Shown here piece after piece: positions 7,879-16,928 of a stretch of 23,013 bases of DNA. The stretch lies in NCBI GenBank assembly GCA_910588045.1, contig CAJUPS010000055.1:1-23013 (forward strand), in the 5' to 3' direction. The position numbers were made by a program, and so were the translations under genes. The notes under the pieces were generated by a model, which did not search any database, had not been told where the DNA came from, and was given only the letters and a program-made list of their open reading frames with translations. This DNA is from an uncultured Oscillospiraceae bacterium. Its GTDB lineage: Bacteria > Bacillota > Clostridia > Oscillospirales > Oscillospiraceae. Position 1 is the first letter of the stretch, and the number at the start of each line of letters is the position of its first letter.

Positions 7879-7901
7879 TCTGTGGCTGGTTATGTGGTCA
7901 G
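7879..7901. repeat. 23-bp direct repeat, copy 1, tRNA-3'-end-like
   Basis: Identical to 8146-8168; the shared core is GTGGCTGGTTATGTGGTCAG. Just after this copy, the minus strand reads GGTTCGAGTC (7902-7911 complement and neighbours), like a tRNA T-loop, and the repeat then ends toward a CCA-like triplet. Many tyrosine integrases use tRNA 3' ends as targets. No full cloverleaf can be drawn and the spacing is one base off, so this is at most a fragment or mimic. Confidence 0.6.
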
Positions 7902-8145
7902 ACTCGAACCGCTAAATTTCAAAGCAGCAATAAAGTGCTGGAATGCTAAGAAAATGCGGATATTTCAACATAAATCTCAGCTTTTTATGCCACCATTATG
8001 CAGGCATGGACCACCCCGCTCGTCCTTACCAACTGCGGTAATAAATTTTTTATAACCTTTTCCTGCTGTTTATAGTTGTTTCTGCTCCAGCACAATTGCT
8101 TTCCGGCACTTTCTGGGAATACACTTTCCGTTGTTTCCACGGCTA

Positions 8146-8168
8146 TCTGTGGCTGGTTATGTGGTCAG
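8146..8168. repeat. 23-bp direct repeat, copy 2
   Basis: Exact copy of 7879-7901, 267 bases downstream. Its upstream flank CTATCTG also resembles the sequence right after the first terminator (6768-6782), making a third, partial copy there. Confidence 0.6.
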
Positions 8169-8189
8169 GACCACCAGCTTCATACTCTC

Positions 8190-8221
8190 ACCGCGGGAAA
8201 ATCGGGAGATTTTCCTACGGT
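8190..8221. repeat. Interrupted stem-loop downstream of sbcC
   Basis: ACCG plus GGAAAATC (8190-8203) pair with GATTTTCC plus CGGT (8208-8221) around a four-base loop, with a two-base internal mismatch. It lies about 70 bases past the sbcC stop on the minus strand. Neither side has a T-run, so termination by it is uncertain. It could equally be an element-end structure. Confidence 0.45.
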
Positions 8222-8222
8222 G

Positions 8223-8249
8223 AATTGCACCAGCGTATACAAAGAAAGG
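8223..8249. repeat. Candidate element-end sequence, related to 21675-21701
   Basis: AATTGCACCAG, six variable bases, CAAAGA, one base, AGG. Against 21675-21701 I count 22 of 27 positions identical with no gap and the same orientation. This copy is 42 bases from the end of sbcC; the other is just beyond the DUF6076 gene. These could be the right end of the left element and the left end of the next. The similarity is short, so chance is not excluded. Confidence 0.4.
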
Positions 8250-8290
8250 GGCAGTCAATATTTTTCCCTTGTACGCAATATTTATTTGAT

Positions 8291-11059
8291 TCAGCACACA
8301 ATTTCCACCCTGCTCCCACCAGAGCGGTTCTTCCTCACAATAATCTGCCGCTCAATTCGCTCTTTCAGTCCGGCCACATGCGATATGATTCCCACCAACC
8401 GTCGTCCCTCGCCAAGCTGGCCGAGAGCCTGCATCGCCTTTTGGAGAGACTCGTCATCCAGGGAGCCAAAACCCTCATCCACGAACATGGTATCCAGCTG
8501 CACACCGCCAGCGGAGGACTGGATCTCGTCCGCCAGCCCCAGCGCCAGCGCCAGGGATGCCAGGAAGGACTCGCCGCCGGACAGCGTCTCCACCCCGCGC
8601 GTGGTCCCGTTCCAGTGGTCCACCACGTCCAGATCCAGACCAACCTGTCCTCTCAAGCCCCCCTCGGTGCGCCGGAGCAGGTCATACTGCCCGCCGCTCA
8701 TCACCCGAAGACGCATATTGGCCCGGTACAGGACGCGGGTAAAATAGGTCGTCTGAATATAGGTCTCCAGCCGGAATCGCTCCTGCCCGGTAAGGGCGCC
8801 GTTGGCGGTGTCCGACAGTGCCTTGAGCCAGGTGAACCGTCCGCTGCTCTCCTCCAGTTCCGCCAGATGCCCAAGAAGATTTTCCTTCGCGCGCCGGTTC
8901 ATGGTGAGCCGGGTGTGCAGCGCTCTGCTCTCCTCCTCCAGCTCCCCTTTTCCCTGTACCAACGTCTCCTTGCGACGCTCTGTCTGCTCCAGGTCGATAT
9001 CCTCCCCGTCCCGGAGCAGGGCCTGATAGGTTCCCAGCTCACTCTGTACCGCCTCCTGCTGCTTTTCCAAATCAAATTTGTAGGCCTTGGCATCTTGAAT
9101 TTCTTTCTGTAGCACAGCCCCTTTCTCTCGTAGGGCAGTCATTTCTTCCTCCGCCTCCTGCCGGGTGGGGAAGGGGAGGGTTTGGCGCAGTTCTTCCGCT
9201 TGGCGGCGTTTTTCCTCCATAGCCGCCCTGCGGCGGGCAATCTCCTTGTCCAACGCAACCAGACGGTCGTTTTCCTCCGCCGATGACCGCTCCTGCTTTG
9301 GAATTGCTTTGCCGAGAGCCTTCGCCTGTTCCATACGAGCTTCGGCATCCTTCTCCTGTTTCTTTGCCGCGCGCAGCAGGACCTTCTGCTCCTTTTCTAC
9401 GGCCGACAGCTCCTCCGTCCCCAGCAGGGCTGCCCGGTACAAGGCTGGCAGCAGGGCCTGGGCCCGCTGGCACAGCTGCTCCTCTCTGGTCTCCAGCTCC
9501 TTGTTCAGTTCCCCGGCGGCGCGGCTGGCCTCCGATGCCTGCCGCTGGGATTGCTTAGCGGACTGCTCCGCTTGTTTCCACGCCGTCTCATCGGGAGCCT
9601 CCCAGGCCATGGGGGCAGGATGGGGATGCTCCAGAGAGCCGCACACCGGGCAGGGCATCCCCGGGCGGAGATTTTCGGCCAGCACACCCGCCTGGGCATC
9701 CAGATAGGCCCGGTTTATTTTTTGCCAGGCATCCTCCTGTTCCTGCGCGATCCTGACTTTTTCCCGATACGCCTCCTGGGCCTTCCAGCAGGAGGCCCGG
9801 AGCCGTTCCAGAGCGGAAATATCCTTCTTCAGGTCCTGAAACTGCCCAACGATATGTTCTAGGTTTTCCCGTTCGTGCTTGGCCCGCTCCGCCTCCAACG
9901 CTGCACCGTCCAGCTTTTGCAGTTGGTCCTTGTCCTGCGCCAGACGATCCAGCATCCCGGCCAGTGCGGCCCGCCCCTCCTTCAGGTAATCTTCCTCCGA
10001 CGCGATTTGCTCCTCTAACCCGATGACTTGTCCGGTCAGCTCCTGGAGCTGGCTGTACTGGGGCAGCTTGCTCTCCAGCCGGGCAGCCTGAGCGTCCAGT
10101 TGGGGAATCTCATCCTGGTGGGTCAGGGCTGCCGTCAGTGTTTTAGCGGCGGCTTCAATCTCCGGTCCCAGCTGCTGGAGACGTTCCCGCGCCGCGTCCA
10201 GTCCCCTTTGGCTTTCTCGCCTCAGTTCGCCCTGCTTTATCTGGGCGATCAGCCTCTCCAGCTCATTATTGATTTCTTTCTGTTTGCGGTCCAACTCAGC
10301 TTTGCACAGGCCGTCCTCCTCCAAAAGCCTGTCCAGCAGCGGAATCAGCTCGCCATTGGGAAGCTCTCCCCACCGGGCTTGCTCCACCGCCTCCCGGTGT
10401 TCACTGTCCCCGGCGCACTGGACAGCGGCCCCGTCCCGGCGGACAGCCTCTGCTAGAGCATCGCAGTCCCGTTTCAGCTCACTGGCGGCCTCCTTCAGCC
10501 GTTCCTGAAGGGTCTGATATAGCCCGGTATCAAAAATCTTCCGGAAAATTTTCACCCGCTCCTCTGTGGACGCTTCCAACAGCTTCCGGAAGTCCCCCTG
10601 GGCGATCATGGCCACTTGCGTAAATTGGCCGCAGGTGAGTCCCAGCAGTGTCTCCACCTCGCGGGTAACTTCGGATGCGCCGGTAACCACAGAACCGTCC
10701 GGACGGTGGAATTCCCCGTCGGCCTTCTGCCGGGTCACACCGGTCCCTCTCGCCTTGGGCCGGTCGTAATCGGGATTGCGGCGGACGGTATAATCCTGCT
10801 CCCGATAGCGGAAGGCCAGCTCCACAAAGGTCGGCGTCTCCGGCTGGGCGTACTTGCTGCGGAACATCTCCGACTTTACGTTTTTCCCGCTGGCCTTGCC
10901 AAAAAGAGCAAAAGTGATGGCGTCGAAAATCGTGGTCTTGCCCGCGCCGGTGTCGCCGCAGATCACATACAGCCCCTCCCGGCCCAGCTTGTCCAGATCC
11001 AGTTCCACCCGCCCCGCATAGGGACCAAAGGCGGATATGGTCAGTTTTGTCGGTCTCAT
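8291..11059 (-). CDS. sbcC: SbcC, Rad50-like ATPase of the SbcCD nuclease
   Basis: A 922-residue SMC-like ATPase that pairs with SbcD (Mre11 family) to open and cut DNA ends, hairpins and blocked termini. Visible parts: Walker A GDTGAGKT (35-42), long coiled coils, the zinc-hook CPVC (C470 and C473) at the middle, the ABC signature LSGGES (826-831), and Walker B FVDEGFGSLD with D861 and E862. All are intact. The length is a little under E. coli SbcC (about 1,050), implying shorter arms. Its ATG overlaps the sbcD stop as ATGA, the normal sbcDC order. It is the last gene of the leftward run that starts with jetA. Confidence 0.96.
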   Translation of the reverse strand: MRPTKLTISAFGPYAGRVELDLDKLGREGLYVICGDTGAGKTTIFDAITFALFGKASGKNVKSEMFRSKYAQPETPTFVELAFRYREQDYTVRRNPDYDRPKARGTGVTRQKADGEFHRPDGSVVTGASEVTREVETLLGLTCGQFTQVAMIAQGDFRKLLEASTEERVKIFRKIFDTGLYQTLQERLKEAASELKRDCDALAEAVRRDGAAVQCAGDSEHREAVEQARWGELPNGELIPLLDRLLEEDGLCKAELDRKQKEINNELERLIAQIKQGELRRESQRGLDAARERLQQLGPEIEAAAKTLTAALTHQDEIPQLDAQAARLESKLPQYSQLQELTGQVIGLEEQIASEEDYLKEGRAALAGMLDRLAQDKDQLQKLDGAALEAERAKHERENLEHIVGQFQDLKKDISALERLRASCWKAQEAYREKVRIAQEQEDAWQKINRAYLDAQAGVLAENLRPGMPCPVCGSLEHPHPAPMAWEAPDETAWKQAEQSAKQSQRQASEASRAAGELNKELETREEQLCQRAQALLPALYRAALLGTEELSAVEKEQKVLLRAAKKQEKDAEARMEQAKALGKAIPKQERSSAEENDRLVALDKEIARRRAAMEEKRRQAEELRQTLPFPTRQEAEEEMTALREKGAVLQKEIQDAKAYKFDLEKQQEAVQSELGTYQALLRDGEDIDLEQTERRKETLVQGKGELEEESRALHTRLTMNRRAKENLLGHLAELEESSGRFTWLKALSDTANGALTGQERFRLETYIQTTYFTRVLYRANMRLRVMSGGQYDLLRRTEGGLRGQVGLDLDVVDHWNGTTRGVETLSGGESFLASLALALGLADEIQSSAGGVQLDTMFVDEGFGSLDDESLQKAMQALGQLGEGRRLVGIISHVAGLKERIERQIIVRKNRSGGSRVEIVC

Positions 11060-12189
11060 GCCCGTTCCTCCTGTATCGCCTCCAGCAGCTCCGCTAGGTA
11101 ATGCCGCTGCTCCTCCGACATCGGCTGATGGTTTTGCTGCTGATAGAAATCTGCAAACAGCTCCAGGGGGTCCCGCTTCACGTCAGCTTCCTCCAACTCC
11201 ACTGCGCCGCTCCGGGTGCGCAGATTGTCGTAGTCCAGCCTCATCAAGTGGGGATAGATGGGGCGGAGCTGTCCTATTGCATCATAAATATCGTTTTCAT
11301 CGGTGAGGATCACCCGCACATAGGCGTCCCGATCCACCTGTCCGTAGAACGCCGGGGACCTTACTTGAGCAAAGCTGCCCCGCAGCTCCACCATGTCCCG
11401 TTTGGGAGTGAGGGGAACCGCCCGGACATTCAGCGTCCCCTTTTCCCCAAGCTCCGCAATGGTGACGGACTTCTGATGGCGGGCCTCGGAGAAGGAGTAT
11501 TTCAGCGGCGTGCCGCAGTAACGGATCCGCTCCCCGCCCACGTTCTGCGGGCCGTGGAGATGGCCCAGAGCCACATAGTCAAAGGGGGCGAAGACGGAGG
11601 CGTCCACATTGTCTGTCCCGCCCACGCTGATCTCCTCCGACTCACACCGCTCCGCTCCTGTGACAAACTGGTGGGTGACCAGCACGTTGCGCCGGGCCGG
11701 GTCCAAGGGCATATGCCGGATGGCGCAGGCTATGGCATCCGTGTAGCTCTCCACTCCCTCCTCCGGAAAGAACCGGCGAAGATGGGCGGGTTTCAGGAAG
11801 GACAGCAGCCAGAAGTCTACCGGGCCGCAGGCATCCTCCAGCGTCACCGGCGCCACCTCGCCACGATAGACCGGAGCAATGTGGACCCCCCGCCCCTCCA
11901 TAAGGCGGTTGGCAAAGGCGAGGCGTTCCGGCGAATCGTGGTTGCCGCTGATCAGCAGCACCGGCAGGGACCGGTCCGCCAGCTTGACCAGGAAGTCATC
12001 CAGCAGCGCCACCGTCTCGGCGGAGGGGACGGTCTTGTCGTAGACGTCTCCGGCGATAAGCACTGCGTCCGGCTGCTCCGCGTCGATGATCTCCAGGATA
12101 CGGTTCAGGATGTACGCCTGATCCTCCAGCATGGGAAAGTCGTTGACCCGCTTCCCCAGATGAAGGTCGGAGAGATGGATCAGTTTCAT
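11056..12189 (-). CDS. sbcD: SbcD, Mre11-like nuclease subunit
   Basis: A 377-residue metallophosphoesterase nuclease. Motifs in order: SDLHLG (D8, H10), AGDVYD (D48), SGNHDSP (N83, H84), VTHQF and ALGHLHG, which together hold two metal ions at the active site. A C-terminal capping region follows. With SbcC it acts as an ATP-dependent exonuclease and endonuclease on DNA ends. I chose the ATG at 12189 because GAGGAGGT lies just upstream and the protein then begins MKLIHLSDLHLG as the family does; an upstream start would add 24 unrelated residues. That ribosome site overlaps the stop of the small ORF between jetD and sbcD. Confidence 0.96.
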   Translation of the reverse strand: MKLIHLSDLHLGKRVNDFPMLEDQAYILNRILEIIDAEQPDAVLIAGDVYDKTVPSAETVALLDDFLVKLADRSLPVLLISGNHDSPERLAFANRLMEGRGVHIAPVYRGEVAPVTLEDACGPVDFWLLSFLKPAHLRRFFPEEGVESYTDAIACAIRHMPLDPARRNVLVTHQFVTGAERCESEEISVGGTDNVDASVFAPFDYVALGHLHGPQNVGGERIRYCGTPLKYSFSEARHQKSVTIAELGEKGTLNVRAVPLTPKRDMVELRGSFAQVRSPAFYGQVDRDAYVRVILTDENDIYDAIGQLRPIYPHLMRLDYDNLRTRSGAVELEEADVKRDPLELFADFYQQQNHQPMSEEQRHYLAELLEAIQEERA

Positions 12190-12202
12190 AGTCGATACCT
12201 CC

Positions 12203-12328
12203 TCAGTACCCGTACCGTCGGGCGCTCTCCTCCGGTCTTTTCTCCCAGTACGCAATGACAATATAATCGGGGGTTCCCTCGCTGTCAGGAATCCCTATCC
12301 GCTTCGCGGAACGGGGCAAGCGCCTCAC
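12203..12328 (-). CDS. Possible 41-aa small protein between jetD and sbcD
   Basis: A GTG overlapping the jetD stop (GTGA) opens a 41-residue frame that begins MRRLPRSAKRIGIPDSEG and ends SARRYGY. Its TGA runs into the ribosome site of sbcD (TGAGGAGGT). It nearly fills the 135-base gap between jetD and sbcD and would couple translation of the two modules. The protein is basic at the start, with an aromatic and charged second half. I recognise no family. It could also be the tail of a gene lost by deletion, or a chance frame; no separate ribosome site is obvious beyond coupling. Confidence 0.45.
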   Translation of the reverse strand: MRRLPRSAKRIGIPDSEGTPDYIVIAYWEKRPEESARRYGY

Positions 12329-13563
12329 CGCAGCAAGGTCTCCTGTTCAATCGTAACACCATACTCCAGAATCTTACGAATCGCATCATCAAACAACGGA
12401 TATTCCCTGTTCTCCAGCGCCAGACGCAGCCGGTCCAAATATTTCTTGGAGCGCGGCAGCCCGCTGCGCCAATGGGTCGCAACGGCAGCTCCGTCCATAC
12501 GGAGGGGCAGCAACCCGGGAAACAGCGCCTGTAAATGGGAAAACATCTGAAATCCTCCCAGGTCGATATCGGCCCAAAAGAATACCTGTGCGTTCTCCGG
12601 AAGAGCTTCCGCAATTTTTGCGAACAGCTTGCGCTTTTGGGGGCTGAGAAATCCTCCGTGATAAATTGCAAGCGTACTCAAGTCTGATTCGGACAGTAAA
12701 AATTCATCGTAGTTCGTTTTATTTTCCAGGAATATTACCCTGTGAACATCGTTCAAGTTGATGTCTGTGATGGTATCCACTGCTGTGCTGGGTATTGCGA
12801 TTCCGTAAGGATAGGCCCCGCCTACATTCACCGTTCCAGCGGGTGTAACCAGAGTGATTCGCCCGGAGAGCTCGTACAACTCCGGTCGAGCATAAATGCC
12901 AAGAAAGGCCAGTTGATCCCGAACGCCCATTTCTGTGTGTTCGCACGCCTCCGCCAGACCTGCGTGATAGGTTTCGGCAATGTGGAGAAAAATTTCCCGC
13001 ACCTCCCGCTCAAAGGTCTTGCTGTTTTGAAAACACCTGCCGCTGAATACCCGCATTGTCACCGGCTCACCGCGGAGGGCGTCATACTGCGCCATTGCGA
13101 TTAAAAGCTTGGGTAAGAGTCCCGCATCCTTTCTGCAAAACTGCGGGATCGCGTATGTGCTCCGCGCCCTCGTGCATACGTCATCCCGCCACGCTGTGAT
13201 CCAAGGTGTCTCCACATGGGCCAGGGCGTTCTGGACTGCCTCTGCCACTCGCTCTGCCTGTTCCCTGGGATGCACCCTGCCGGTAAGTTGATAGCACCGG
13301 CCAACCGCATCCAGGCGGAGGATCACTGCCGAAAGGACCGGCCGGCCTTTAATCCACTCTACGGAAATAAATCCTTCTCGTTCCAGCGCTCTCGCCGCTT
13401 GGTTAAATGCATCGCGGACCGCTGCCTCTTGATACCGGTATTCCGGCAGTTCCTTTTTCTCCACCCGCAGCATGACCCGGCGGTTTGAGGTTCCAGGCTT
13501 CAGCAGATGTCTGCTCCGCTCGTATTTGTCCAACAGGCGGGAGAGAATTATATATCGTTCCAT
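12325..13563 (-). CDS. jetD: Wadjet nuclease JetD (TOPRIM, DUF2220-like)
   Basis: A 412-residue protein, the cutting subunit of the Wadjet system. The C-terminal third carries a TOPRIM fold: E280 in FLENKTNYDEFL and D332/D334 in WADIDLGG, the metal-binding acid triad used by topoisomerase VI-like nucleases. The N-terminal part (about 1-250) should be the arm and winged-helix region that docks onto DNA and the JetABC motor. In studied Wadjets, JetD cleaves circular plasmid once the motors have extruded it and stalled. It overlaps the end of jetC by 16 bases. All key residues are present, so it should be active. Confidence 0.9.
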   Translation of the reverse strand: MERYIILSRLLDKYERSRHLLKPGTSNRRVMLRVEKKELPEYRYQEAAVRDAFNQAARALEREGFISVEWIKGRPVLSAVILRLDAVGRCYQLTGRVHPREQAERVAEAVQNALAHVETPWITAWRDDVCTRARSTYAIPQFCRKDAGLLPKLLIAMAQYDALRGEPVTMRVFSGRCFQNSKTFEREVREIFLHIAETYHAGLAEACEHTEMGVRDQLAFLGIYARPELYELSGRITLVTPAGTVNVGGAYPYGIAIPSTAVDTITDINLNDVHRVIFLENKTNYDEFLLSESDLSTLAIYHGGFLSPQKRKLFAKIAEALPENAQVFFWADIDLGGFQMFSHLQALFPGLLPLRMDGAAVATHWRSGLPRSKKYLDRLRLALENREYPLFDDAIRKILEYGVTIEQETLLR

Positions 13564-16500
13564 GGATCGGCTATCTCCTTGCCATAGGTTAGGATGTGCA
13601 TTTTGTATTTGTCCTTGCTGACCAAGAGAGTCTTGTCCGCCAGCGGCATAATGTCGGGCAGTTTGTCCGGCGGGGTGCAGATGATGGCCTGCAGGCCCAT
13701 TTTGCGCAACAGCCGGACGCTCTCTACGATGCGGTCGCTATCCATTTTGTTAAACGCCTCGTCAAAAATCACCAGCCGCACCGTATTGCTGGCCAATGCG
13801 GACAAATTGTTCACCTGATAGAGCTGCGCAAAAGAAGCTAACACGGCGATATAAAAAGGTGTTTGGGTCTCGCCGCCGGATTTGGTATTCAATGTCTGGG
13901 ACAGGAGCTGTTTGGAACCATTCTGATCAGTCGTTTCCAAATCAAATTTCAGATAGGTGCGAAAGTCCGTATATCGCTCAATGTTTTGCTGCAGCTCGCT
14001 CTGCTTTCTGGCGTTGAGCTGCGTATCATCGGACATGGCAAGGCGGCTGAACAAGTCTTCGATCAGCTTTCCGTACTTCTGCTGAAACGGCAAGGCAAAC
14101 AAGCCGCCCTCGCCCTCCATCAGTTCCGGAGCCATGATCATGTCGTAATACTCCGCGAAATCCGGATTCCGGTCTGCCCGGAACTGATACCTGTCTGTGC
14201 CAAACTGCGCCTGTCTCAATGCCTTGTTCAGACTTTTCACCTGATCTTGTACCTGGTCAATACTGGACTTCAGCTTGGCCAGGAAATCGTTCTGGAACTG
14301 CTCCATAGCGCTCTCCCGGGCTGCTTTGATCTTCTCCCGATACCTCGGCAACTCACTCTCCTCCAGCCGCTGCTGCTCCTGCGTGAACTCGCTGTTGTCC
14401 ATGGCATCAACCCGGAAAGAACAGGGCTGGAACGTACCAACATAGTCCTGCCGCGACTTAAACAGTCGGCTCTGTGCCCCGGTGCGCTCATTCTGGGTTC
14501 GTGCCAACTGGTCCCGGAAATTTTTGGCCACAGCGGAGGCTCGCTTCAGCCGGATAAACTCCTGCCGGTAGCGGGGTTTGCCCACCTGTTCCACAAAATT
14601 CGCAGTAAATTGTTCACTCAGAACATCCTCTTTTTCTGTCAGATGTCCATACAGTTCGGGCAGCTCCTCGTGTTCCAGCTGGCGGATGCGCTCCGTAAGC
14701 CGCGCCTTCTCCTCGGTGTGCTTTGTTTTCTCCCTATCCAGCACATTGATATCTTCTTTCAAGCGTTTGATCTGCCGCCGCTGTTCGTGGAGCCAAATCA
14801 GATCCAGCCGAGAAATCTCTTTGTCGATCTGTTCCACCTCCGCCGTAATCTCCGTCCCGCGCTGATAGTCCGCCCGGCGCTGCACCACCGTACTATGCAC
14901 AAAGAACTGCGTGAAAAGGGCATCCCGACTCTTGTATTTTATCAGCAAGGACGCGGTGGGAGTCCAGGCCGCAATTTCTGCCTCAACTGCCTGCATTTCG
15001 GATTCCAGCCTCCCGATCCGCAGCGCTACGGCCTTCCGGCCGATGAACGCATCCTCCATCTGTTCCCTCCGCATTGGACGAGCTACGTAACCCTGATACA
15101 ACATACCGTCTGCGGTCACCGCCGTCCTGTGCTGGCGCAGCTGGCTCACATGGGCACAGCACACCACCCGGCCCAACAGATAGTCGATATAGGTGCGGGC
15201 CAGTTCATTGTCCGTCTCGATCTTTCGGGCCAGGCTGTCGTCCCACGGTTTGATGTTCTCCCGCTCCCGCAGCTTCGCGATATCTACCAGGCCAAAGGAA
15301 CGGTTGCTGTAATCGCCCTTGATCCCGTTATAGAAATCCAGCGCCCTCTGATATTGCTCCGGATCGATCAGCAGGTAGAACTTCTGTGTATTCAGATAAC
15401 CCTCCGCCGCATTCCGCCAGCGCTCCTCCCCCTCCGCGATTTCCAGCACATCGGCCAGAATGTCGATTCGAACTTCCCGGCCCGTCTGCCGCTTCAGTTC
15501 GGCGGATATACGGTCCTTTAACTGCCGCAGCCCCGTGGGGTAATCCTTGACGTCCCTGCGCAAATCAGCCAGAGCCGCCCGTCGCTGATCTTGTTCGCTG
15601 CTTAGATCATGCAGCATCTTCTCAACCTCGTATGCCACGGCCCGAATAGCATCCATGAACCTGGCCGTAACCTCCTGTACCTGCTCGAATACCCTCAACG
15701 GCTTTGCAAACACACGGTCGTCACAGCTGACAAAACCGGCGTACGCCCGCTGCACTTCATCAACAACCGTGCAAACCGGCGCCAGAAGCGCCTCTTCCGG
15801 CCAATCGGCAACTGCCTGGCACAGGGTAAGCAACATGCCAGCCTCCCGCTTGATTTCCAGCACCGTGGACCGCACTTGCTCCAACAGCCTCTGCTGTTCT
15901 TTCAGCCGGGTCTGTTTCTCCGTGTTCAGGCGGTTTTCCTCGTGGTATACGTCGCTTTGGGCGCAGGCGGCAGCCAACTCCTCCTTACGTTGCTGTTTGT
16001 CCTCAATCTGCCCTCTGATCTGCCGAAACGCGTTCTCCTCCCGTTCCACTCCGGTCCGGCAGTCCTGTTCCTCAATTTGCTTCTGGGCAATCTTTCCTTC
16101 CAGATCCTCCTTCTCGGCCCATAGGACCAGAAAGCTCTGCTGCTCCCAGCGGTCCAGCGCGGACTGCATCTCCCGGTAGAGCCGGGCGATCTCCCGCAGC
16201 TTCTCCAATTTTTCCTCTTGCCGCTGGGCCAGCTGCTCATGGCGCTTATAGTCCCGGATATTTTGCTGCATGGCTTCGATGTCCGGCTTGTCCGGAATAT
16301 CGCAGATGTTTTCTGTGATAAACTTCTGAATATCCACAATGGGCCGGAAGGACACCGCCTTTTTCAACATTCTGCTGACCTGCTCGCTGTGGACATTCCA
16401 CTTGGCCAGCATATCCGTCCGATATTGCTTCTGGGTGTCGTACCGCTTGGCGCGGGCGCCGTACTGCTGCCGGAGAAATGTGCGCAGGCCAGGGGTATCC

Positions 16501-16928
16501 ATGGCCTCCCGCCCCACCAGGAAGCAGCTGTCCGGAATGGAGCCGTCATAAATAAAGAAACGCTCCTGATTGACCCCGTCGCTGCGGCAGTCAAAGACCA
16601 CCCCGGTGACGAACCGCATCCCCTCCACCTCGTCCTGAAATTCGCAGACAATGTAGCTGGAAAAATCTTTGCCCCGCCGGGAGCAAGGGGAGTTGCTGTC
16701 CATATCGGCCCGCAGATACCCGTTCAAGGTGCGCTGGGATTTCTCATTGGCAGCCTGGTTGAAATTGCGGGCGTTGGTTTCCCCCAGAAGGACGATTTGG
16801 AGTGCGTCGATGACCGTGGACTTTCCCGCGCCGTTTTTCCCGGTCAGGAAGTTGACATCTCCCACTTCGATCAGCTCCTTGGAGAAGTAGAGCCAGTTAA
16901 TCAGCAGGATCTTCTTCAGCTTCTTCAC
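13548..16928 (-). CDS. jetC: Wadjet SMC-like ATPase JetC
   Basis: A 1,126-residue SMC/MukB-like motor ATPase. Walker A is GKNGAGKS (30-37), the ABC signature is KSGGE (1016-1020), and Walker B is LVIFDEAFNKMD with D1056 and E1057. Between them are two long coiled-coil arms and a hinge-like middle (about 500-640). Dimers with the JetA/JetB kleisin-kite complex extrude DNA loops. The start is GTG at 16928, preceded by AGGAGGAGG, and overlaps the jetB end by 32 bases. I see no CxxC zinc hook in the middle, which separates it from the SbcC downstream. Function is intact as far as the motifs show. Confidence 0.93.
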   Translation of the reverse strand: MKKLKKILLINWLYFSKELIEVGDVNFLTGKNGAGKSTVIDALQIVLLGETNARNFNQAANEKSQRTLNGYLRADMDSNSPCSRRGKDFSSYIVCEFQDEVEGMRFVTGVVFDCRSDGVNQERFFIYDGSIPDSCFLVGREAMDTPGLRTFLRQQYGARAKRYDTQKQYRTDMLAKWNVHSEQVSRMLKKAVSFRPIVDIQKFITENICDIPDKPDIEAMQQNIRDYKRHEQLAQRQEEKLEKLREIARLYREMQSALDRWEQQSFLVLWAEKEDLEGKIAQKQIEEQDCRTGVEREENAFRQIRGQIEDKQQRKEELAAACAQSDVYHEENRLNTEKQTRLKEQQRLLEQVRSTVLEIKREAGMLLTLCQAVADWPEEALLAPVCTVVDEVQRAYAGFVSCDDRVFAKPLRVFEQVQEVTARFMDAIRAVAYEVEKMLHDLSSEQDQRRAALADLRRDVKDYPTGLRQLKDRISAELKRQTGREVRIDILADVLEIAEGEERWRNAAEGYLNTQKFYLLIDPEQYQRALDFYNGIKGDYSNRSFGLVDIAKLRERENIKPWDDSLARKIETDNELARTYIDYLLGRVVCCAHVSQLRQHRTAVTADGMLYQGYVARPMRREQMEDAFIGRKAVALRIGRLESEMQAVEAEIAAWTPTASLLIKYKSRDALFTQFFVHSTVVQRRADYQRGTEITAEVEQIDKEISRLDLIWLHEQRRQIKRLKEDINVLDREKTKHTEEKARLTERIRQLEHEELPELYGHLTEKEDVLSEQFTANFVEQVGKPRYRQEFIRLKRASAVAKNFRDQLARTQNERTGAQSRLFKSRQDYVGTFQPCSFRVDAMDNSEFTQEQQRLEESELPRYREKIKAARESAMEQFQNDFLAKLKSSIDQVQDQVKSLNKALRQAQFGTDRYQFRADRNPDFAEYYDMIMAPELMEGEGGLFALPFQQKYGKLIEDLFSRLAMSDDTQLNARKQSELQQNIERYTDFRTYLKFDLETTDQNGSKQLLSQTLNTKSGGETQTPFYIAVLASFAQLYQVNNLSALASNTVRLVIFDEAFNKMDSDRIVESVRLLRKMGLQAIICTPPDKLPDIMPLADKTLLVSKDKYKMHILTYGKEIADPWNDI

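Larger units (their letters stand above)
7874..8290. other. Gene-free stretch between the mobile element and sbcC
   Basis: No credible gene lies here. It contains two copies of a 23-bp repeat, an interrupted stem-loop (8190-8221), and a short sequence related to one at 21675. The middle (about 7905-8140) is more A+T-rich and shows nothing I recognise. The position at the end of the integrase module makes it a likely zone for element ends and integration scars. Confidence 0.55.

Noticed and set aside
7879..7960. A tRNA gene on the minus strand
   Set aside because: Only a T-loop-like GGTTCGAGTC and a CCA-like end are present; the T-stem does not pair, the spacing is one base short, and no D or anticodon arm is found.
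8096..9112. Plus-strand frame of 338 codons running from the gap into sbcC
   Set aside because: Mostly antisense to sbcC, with no ribosome site and low-complexity composition in the rest.
11101..12258. Plus-strand frame of 385 codons opposite sbcD
   Set aside because: Antisense shadow of a gene with all Mre11-type motifs.
13863..15521. Long open frame (552 codons) on the plus strand inside jetC
   Set aside because: It is the antisense of a clear SMC ATPase gene with all motifs, has no ribosome site and no recognisable domain; it follows from high G+C codon use.
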